Source of the DNA: Spirometra erinaceieuropaei
Lineage: Eukaryota; Platyhelminthes; Cestoda; Diphyllobothriidea; Diphyllobothriidae
DNA length: 64,000 bases
Direction of reading: 5' to 3'
Assembly: GCA_902702965.1 (NCBI GenBank)
Contig: CACRXP010000545.1
Location: forward strand, 58,458 to 122,457
Part shown: piece after piece, positions 57,380 through 64,000 of the stretch
Layout of the letters: every line of letters starts with the position of its first letter
Position numbering within the stretch: the stretch's first letter is position 1
The notes under the pieces: model-generated
The model's input: only the letters and a program-made list of their open reading frames with translations
The model's database searches: none
What the model was told of the DNA's origin: nothing
Translations under genes and position numbers: made by a program

Positions 57380-60100
57380 GTCAGTATTGAAGGCTACCAA
57401 CTGTTCCGTTGTGACAGATTTCAACGAAGAGGAGGAGGCACAGCGATTTATGTGTCAAATGAAATTCCTTGCTGTCAGCGAGAAATAACCGATGACGCGC
57501 CGAGAACTTTTGAAATAATTTCATGCAAGATATGCATCAAACGATTACCGACACTTAACCTGTGTGTTGTCTATCGGCCTCCCAGCTCGAATAAAATCGC
57601 CGATGTGGAATTGCTTAGTGTACTGGAGTCGTTATGTAAGCAGGAGAACTTATTACTTCTGGGTGACTTTAACGTTCCCGGAATAGACTGGAAAGTTCCC
57701 TTAGCAAACGCCCCGTTCACGTCATTTGACCACAAGCTACTACAACTCTCCTTGAATGAATACCTCATTCAACACATAAAATTTGGAACAAGACGAAGAG
57801 ACGGACAACGATCTAACTGTTTAGATCTCGTTTTTAGTAAAGAAGAAGGAGTCATAAGAGAAGTGAATCCCCAACCTCCCCTCGGTTTAAGCGATCATAT
57901 TGCTTTTACATGCATGTGCCCTCTCCTATCGAACCAACAACCATAAATCAAGAGTCGCAGAAATATTTGGAAGGGTGATTTTAACGCAATGAGACGTGCT
58001 CTTTTGGAAGAAACCTGGTTAGTCAACAACGAAGATTCTGAAGAATTCTGGCAGTACTTTCGCGGGATTATAGAGAGTCTAATTGACTCCCATTGTCCCA
58101 TAAAAATAACAAGACCATGTGGGCGATCGCCGTGGGTCAATTCGACGACAAAAACGGTCATGAAGAAGAAACAGAGGCTGTGGAAAAATTATATGCAACT
58201 TCGAGATCCAGTATCACTCGCCGAATATAAGGATCAGCGCAATAAATGCCGCAAACAAATACGGATTGCCAGAACTTCTTTCGAGCGCCGACTGGTAGCA
58301 GAATCCATTACATGTCCCAAGAAGTTTTACAAATACATCCGTAGTAGGAGAAAACATAGGGACGAAATTGCGTGTCTTAAGGATAGCCTCGGAAACTTGC
58401 TAGTCGAAGGGCCCCAGAAAGTGCAGTTACTGTCTGAGTTTTTTCAATCGGTTTTTACGGAGGAGTCCTCAGAAGAAGATCAGCAGTTTGAAATGGACAG
58501 AAACAGCCGGGATTTTCAAATGCGCCAAGATACTGCCGTCATTGAAGCCGTTACCTTTTCCGTCGGTGAAGTTAGACGCGTCCTCAGTCAAATAAAACCA
58601 GACAAGTCTCCTGGACCCGACGGAATTCCTGGTCTGATACTTAAGGAGCTATCAAAGGAGCTGGCGAAGCCTCTTTCGACGCTCTTTGAGCTGTCAATGA
58701 GAACAGGAAGGCTGCCATCACAGTGGAAGACAGCTAACCTCGTTCCCTTACATAAAGGCGGTAGCAGGATGGCAGCAAGCTGTTTCAGGCCTATTAGCCT
58801 AACCTGCCTCTCGTGCAAAACGATGGAAGCTCTAGTAAAGAGTGCCATACAGCAATTTTGTGAAGAAAATAACCTCTTGCAGGATTTCCAGCATGGCTTC
58901 CGGAGAGGACGTTCTTGCCTCTCAAATCTGCTAGCTTGTCTGGAGATCTGGACCAGGGCCCTAGAAGAGGGTTTTGAAGTTGATGTCGTGTACATCGATT
59001 TTCGCAAAGCCTTCGATACTGTCCCGCACCAACGCCTTCTTCACAAATTGAGCGCCATCGGCATCCAGGGAGATCTTCTGAACTGGATGGGGGCGTTTCT
59101 GGTTGGTCGGAAACAAAGTGTTTGCATCGGTGATGATATGTCAGAATGGGTGAGCGTGGCCAGTGGTGTGCCTCAAGGCTCAGTTCTGGGACCATTGCTA
59201 TTCCTCCTTTATGTTAATGACAGCCTTCAGGAACTCGACTGTGGCAAAATAATGTTTGCTGACGACGTTAAGCTCTGGCAAGTCATTAAGAGTCCTAACG
59301 ACCAGAGATCCCTCCAAAACAATCTTCTTCGACTGCAAGCGTGGTCGGAGAAATGGCTTCTAGACTTCAATGTGCAGAAGTGTGCCGTCCTCCATCTGCG
59401 TCCAACTAACTCTCATTCAAATCAGAGCCTGAGGACATATCATCTGAAAGATATAAGACTCCCCGCAGTATCTTCAAAGAAGGATCTCGGGGTTTGGATA
59501 CAGAACAATTTGAAACCAACATTGCAGTGCCACAAGGCTGCAAAAAACGCAATGGGAGTGCTGCATGCAATCAAAAGGGCGTTCGTTACCTTTGACCAAG
59601 ACCTTTTTGGGAGAGTTTACGGCACCATCGCTTGGCCCCACTTAGAATATGGCATACAAGCATGGCGGCCATGGCTTGTAAAGGACAAAGCATGCCTCGA
59701 ACGGGTGCAACGTAGGGCAACAAAGATGGTAAACGGTCTAAAAAGCCAATCCTTCACGGACAGACTGAATTGCCTTAATCTATTCCCTCTGTTTTACAGG
59801 CAGCAAAGAGGTGATCTAATCCTGGTTTACAAGATAATAAATGGCCTTGAGCATGGACTTAACTTTGAGGACATGTTTCAGTGGCACCTTTCACCCAATC
59901 TTCGTGGCCACTCGATGAAGCTACGGACAACAATGTCCAGGCTGAACCTCCGTTCTGAATTTTTCACGCAAAGGGTAGTGGAGAAATGGAACGATCTCCC
60001 TCAGTCAGTCGTGGAGGCGACATCCCTGCAACTCTTCAAGAAACGCTTGGATGATTATTTCTGTCCCCTGTTTTCCCTCGACAGTCTGAATCTGAGCTAA
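57380..60100 (+). pseudogene. LINE A ORF2: partial endonuclease and full RT, one nonsense codon
   Basis: A single frame is open except for TAA at 57944-57946 (the other copy has CTAAAA where this has CCATAA). Endonuclease blocks: GGGTAIYVS, VVYRPPSS, LLLGDFNVPGIDW, SNCLDLVFS, SDHIAFTC. The N-terminal catalytic Glu region (TETWL) is missing by truncation. RT: NIWKGDF linker, SPGPDGIPGLIL, FRPISLTCLS, HGFRRGRSC, VVYIDFRKAFDTVPH, SGVPQGSVLGPLLFLLYVND, IMFADDVKLW (59251-59280). C-terminus: RVQRRATKMVNGL, RGHSMKLR, FTQRVVEKWNDLPQSVV. The frame ends at 60100. Confidence 0.88.
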
Positions 60101-60273
60101 ACACCCCGGTTCCCCAAATATTTTTTCTCTGTGACAATGCTACTCAAATGAATCAAGTACTATGTATATAGCGAACATTTTCATTGTTACTGTACAGTTA
60201 TTTCTAACGAGTTGACATGTTATCAATAGGGTTTTCAAAGGCTTTGCCTATCATCCTTATCAAATAAACTGAA
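57380..60273 (+). mobile_element. LINE A, ungapped second copy (5'-truncated CR1-type)
   Basis: 2894 bp from inside the endonuclease domain to the terminal AAATAAACTGAA. 3'UTR 60101-60273 contains ATAGGGTTTTCAAAGGCTTT and GCCTATCATCC near the end, a likely recognition hairpin shared with LINE B and LINE D. Confidence 0.9.
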
Positions 60274-62032
60274 TGTCCAGCTTGGCGCCAGTTACGCGTA
60301 GTTTAAGTGGATGACCTCGGAGGTTCGTTGTGGTCGCTAACTCAAAGAAATCAGTAGGTACGAGACAGCAGTCCTGGCCGCGCAGTATACGGAATGTTTG
60401 TATAAGGTCGCCTCTTAGCTGTCTGTAACTCAGTGGAAAGAGGCCGAGATTGGACAATCGGGTTTCATAGGGTAGTGAACCCTGTCCACTTACGAGTTTG
60501 GTTGCCCGCCTCTGAACTTTCTCAAGGATGCTGAGATCTTTAGAGGTCCACGGTTTCCACGCCTGAATAGCGAACTCTAGCTGTGGCCGTACGAAAGTCC
60601 GAAAGACTTTAACGAAGCAGTCCTTATCGAAGGTAGAGAAAGCTCTCTTGACAAGATAAAGGACTGACATCGCAGACTTGGCTACCTTGGAGCAGTGAAG
60701 CGACGGTTTTAGAGAAGCCGTTACCCACACCCCCAAGTCTTTCTGGGCGTCTACCTCCTGCAATGGTACGCCGTTTAGGTGGTAAACCCTCCGGTTCAGA
60801 GATCGGGTCCTGCCGACTCGCAGGACATTACACTTAGTCACATTAAACGGCAACAGCCAGTCCTGTGACCATTTCTCGAGTCGGGTCAGGTCTGCCTGCA
60901 AGCGCTCTTCGTCAAATTCAGTTCGGATGACGCTCCAAATTTTAACATCATCAGCGAACATGGCGACATCACAATTCAGTTCGCTGACGCAGTTGTTGAC
61001 GTATATAATGAATAGGGTAGGGCCAAGAACGGAGCCTTGTGGAACACCGCTTTCAACCGCTACCTCCGCCGACTGCCTGTCACCGACGTGGACGATTTGA
61101 GAGCGACCGAACAAGAAACTTTGTATCCACCTCAGGAGATTACCCCTCAGGCCTGTTCGGTTTAATTTGTACAGGAGACGCTGATGGGGTACACTGTCGA
61201 ATGCTTTCTTAAAGTCGACGTAGACTGCGTGCACTGCATTGCTGCCATCGACTGCCCGGGTCCAGCGATCTAAACAATATAGTAGATTCGTCACGCATGA
61301 TCTGCCTTTACGAAAACCGTGCTGGGCATCGCATAGCAGATTATGCTCTCCTAGGAAGTGCATTATTTCTCGCTTTATTATTTTCTCCATAATTTTGCAG
61401 CAAATTAAAGTAAGGCTGATTGGTCTGTAATTGGTTGCTAAGCCCTTGCTGCCGCCTTTATGAATTGGCGTGATCCGCGCTGATTTCCAATCGGAGGGCA
61501 AATAGCCTGCTTCGAACGAAGCTTGGAAGAGCATGGACAGCGGTTTGGATAGTTCTCCAGCAAGTTCCTTCAACAATTTGGGCGGTATGTCATCCGGCCC
61601 AGGTGATTTAGACTCATTCAACTTCAACAGTTCTTTGCGAACAATAGCTTCGGCGAAAGAGGCGTGCTCAATCGTTGGCCCGTCCACTATGTCGCAGTCG
61701 GGAGGAAGAAATGCGCTTTCCTTCGTAAAGATGGACTTAAAGAACTGTGAAAGGTGCTCTGCCTTTTATCCGTCTTCACTGAGTTCTAGGTCGTCACCAG
61801 TTTTCAATAACGGAATTGGGTCTCTGTTTCGTGTGCTTCTTCTTATGTAACCATAGAACAACTTCTGACTTTCTGCGGCTCGATTTAGTAGGTCTTTCTC
61901 AAAAGTACGCCGCGTCGCGAGGATTAGCTTCCTAACTAGGTTCCTCTGTGCTTTGTATGCATTTAACGACACATAGCTCCTATCCGAGAGGAATTTCCTC
62001 CATAACCTCCGCTTTTTATTCTCTTCTTTTTT
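60274..62032 (-). pseudogene. LINE B ORF2 RT, second copy, truncated
   Basis: RT open from about 61759 to the LINE A junction: SPGPDDIPPKLL, YRPISLTLIC, HGFRKGRSC, YVDFKKAFDSVPHQ, SGVPQGSVLGP, MFADDVKIW. The YVDFKKAF frameshift of copy 1 is absent here, so this copy shows the intact palm. A nonsense codon (TAA on the minus strand) lies at about 61767-61769. The endonuclease is missing because the copy ends at 62032. Confidence 0.85.
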
Positions 62033-64000
62033 AAATGAGTAATACTGTCAAATGAAGTCAAACCTGCCGGTTAAAATAAGTGGTTCTACATAGGATGATT
62101 AGTGGGCAAACAAGCTTCAATTTTTAAGGCTCATAGTATTACATTATGCTCTATTGACTGCCGGTTGCGAATAATCACCCACGGTAAGTACCTGCTCATC
62201 ATCCACCGCTGCTTTTTCATGAACAAACCTAAACACATGTTTGACATATTTTCGTACGAAAATTCGAAATCTATTGTCAGTCAGAGTGTGCCTGTCGTAT
62301 GAACAATTGACCATGGACCTTAACACACTGCCTTTCGTCAGTCCTCTCGCTTGAGTAAGACGAATTCACACATGTAAGTGCTCCATTAAACCTCACCTCA
62401 CTGGAGGTCATAAGATTAAGACCCGTCATTAAATTAAGAACACAGAAGTAAGTGTCCCGATTAAAAAAACATGCCTGCACATTTTTAATGTTCCACGCTG
62501 GATACTACACTAACCGGTATATAAAGTAATCTGATGCCTTCAAAATGCAGTGTTCGCTCACAGAAACTGGTTGCATAAAAGCAGAATGGTTTATCTTATC
62601 ACGCACAGACGACCGTTTAATCGCTCCACTGTAATTGCAAATGTTAAAATCAGGAGCCGTAGAAAATGGTTGAATAAACAGATGACTGAGAAATACAGCT
62701 CAAAGTAAGCAAGCCACATCTGTGCAACCTGCAAACTCCAAACCTCAAAGCAATCATGGCGCAACCAAATTGTGTTGGCATGAAAGTCGACACGCAATAG
62801 CGCATTTAGCAGAAAAATATAGTGGTCCAATTGGTGATTAAAATCGGAAAAGTTCAGAAAGGGGAACGTAAAAATATAGTAATGTGGTTTGCAATAGCAG
62901 AACAAACGGCAAATGAAAAGTACCAATCGGAGCATACTGGGACACATGGAAAAAATGTCAATTAAGTACAAAAATAAGTTAGGCAGGCCGAAAAGATGGG
63001 TTCCATGCGGATATTTTTAGTTAATGCCAGGATTGACACAAACGACTTCAGTAAATCTATTTACTTCAGAATATTACGAAATGAACTTTTTAAAGACCGC
63101 GAAGACGGAAAAACGCATAACAGAAAAGGGGAAGAATGAGTCAAACAGAATGAAAACAGAAAAAATAAAAGTAAATGAGCATAAAATTTTGCAGGGATTA
63201 ATGCGCATGGATGCACACATTGCAATATAAAACAAATACAATATGTGAAGCAGTATAATATGAAAAAAAGTGCAAAGCTAACGAGCATTTAGCATATTAA
63301 AACCGGGAAGCAGAGAAATATAACAAATATTTCCATTTCTATGTTACAGCTACTTTGCCGCCGCATACCGAAACACCTCCAGCAGGAACAGAACCAATGA
63401 AAAGTAAGCAAAGACAACGAAGATAATTATTAAAAATAGGAGGTAAAAGGAAACAACGGCAAAAACATGACATAACAAGGAATGGAAAAATGGCATAAGC
63501 TAGGGAAAAACTGAAGGAAGAAAGTAGACGGAGGACAAATAAGCAAGAAGAAGAAACGATGCAAATTGCTGAATCTCTGTGAGAAAATAAGATAAAATAC
63601 ATAAAAGTATTAAAGACTGTAGACCGAGGAAAGGGCAAAAAGCAGAGGCAATGCAAATTGCAGAACATTTAAGAATATTCAAGAGAACACATCCATATGG
63701 GCTTAGCGATCTGGCGATATAAGTCACATCCAATATAATATATATATATATATTATATTAATATATCATTAGTATTATTATTATGAGAATGGAGGTGTGG
63801 ACGGCAATGACATTAGGGTCTGTGAGATTTGTGTGTAGCACAGCACGTTGGGAGGCAGACAGCAATCCCCATGATCGTCTCCCTGCATTCTGTTTGCAGA
63901 AAGCGTAACCGAGGTTAAAGGCGAATCTTCGTGGACCCCAAAGCCATCTTCGCCTAGTAAGCGTATTTTCCTACGCCATTCCTCTCTCGCTATTCGCTAT
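62031..64000. repeat. Segmental duplication, partner of 32253-34246
   Basis: Starts at the shared TAAATGAGTAATACTGTCAA and continues to the window end. The junction with LINE B shows a short TAAA overlap. The TA-rich run near 63735-63760 differs in length from that at 33985-34010. No gene identified. Confidence 0.85.

Larger units (their letters stand above)
55130..62032. repeat. Direct segmental duplication, partner of about 11975-17800
   Basis: Collinear copy of the PLE relic, retrozyme array, LINE B 3' end, nested LINE A, and part of LINE B. It carries the same nested insertion junctions, so the duplication came after both insertions. It ends inside LINE B ORF2 at TTTTTTAAA, where it joins sequence homologous to 32253. 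Confidence 0.9.

Overview
This window looks like repeat-dense nuclear DNA of a flatworm, most likely a tapeworm (diphyllobothriid-like). That is an inference from the mix of elements: CR1-type LINEs, Penelope-like elements (PLEs) with GIY-YIG endonucleases, hammerhead-ribozyme tandem repeats, long-inverted-repeat TA-inserting elements and degenerate TTAGGG-like repeats. I could not support any single-copy housekeeping gene. Nearly every long reading frame is retrotransposon sequence, and most of those frames are broken.

Layout. 1-320: two PLE 3' ends, tail to tail around a (TA)n tract. 316-4380 and 9541-12910: arms of a large inverted repeat with a 5.2 kb spacer. The spacer (about 4660-9346) has its own inverted copy at about 48318-54980. 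12105-20525: a PLE endonuclease relic, then a 352-bp tandem repeat (putative retrozyme). LINE B (minus strand) interrupts that array, and a 5'-truncated LINE A (plus strand) interrupts LINE B. Much of this block recurs directly at about 55130-62032. 20546-28045: a fold-back element, a local tandem repeat, a telomere-like block, a nearly open LINE C and a TIR element. 28793-31828: a weak candidate for a small secreted micro-exon gene. 29737-37544: two more TIR elements. 32253-34246 recurs at 62031-64000. 37560-46616: decayed repeats, three PLE fragments and a LINE 3' fragment. 46890-48334: PLE 3' tails and a 100-bp-arm hairpin.

The main biological signal is ribozyme-linked retrotransposition. 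Each 352-bp unit ends in what reads as a complete type I hammerhead: CUGAAGA, GAAA and GUC core blocks with helices I, II and III and wobble-preserving changes between copies. The array begins, right after an (AT)n tract, exactly at the predicted cleavage product. This is how retrozymes, non-autonomous elements thought to depend on PLEs, are described. PLE 3' ends in the window carry separate minimal hammerhead-like motifs, in one family overlapping the ORF stop codon. So autonomous PLEs, their ribozymes and a presumed dependent retrozyme lie side by side.

Limits: all duplication boundaries and similarities were read by eye. There are two multi-base assembly gaps (15560-15617 and 48493-48533) and one single N (28574). 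The first gap is far too short compared with the second copy. Allelic or assembly duplication cannot be excluded for the large repeats.
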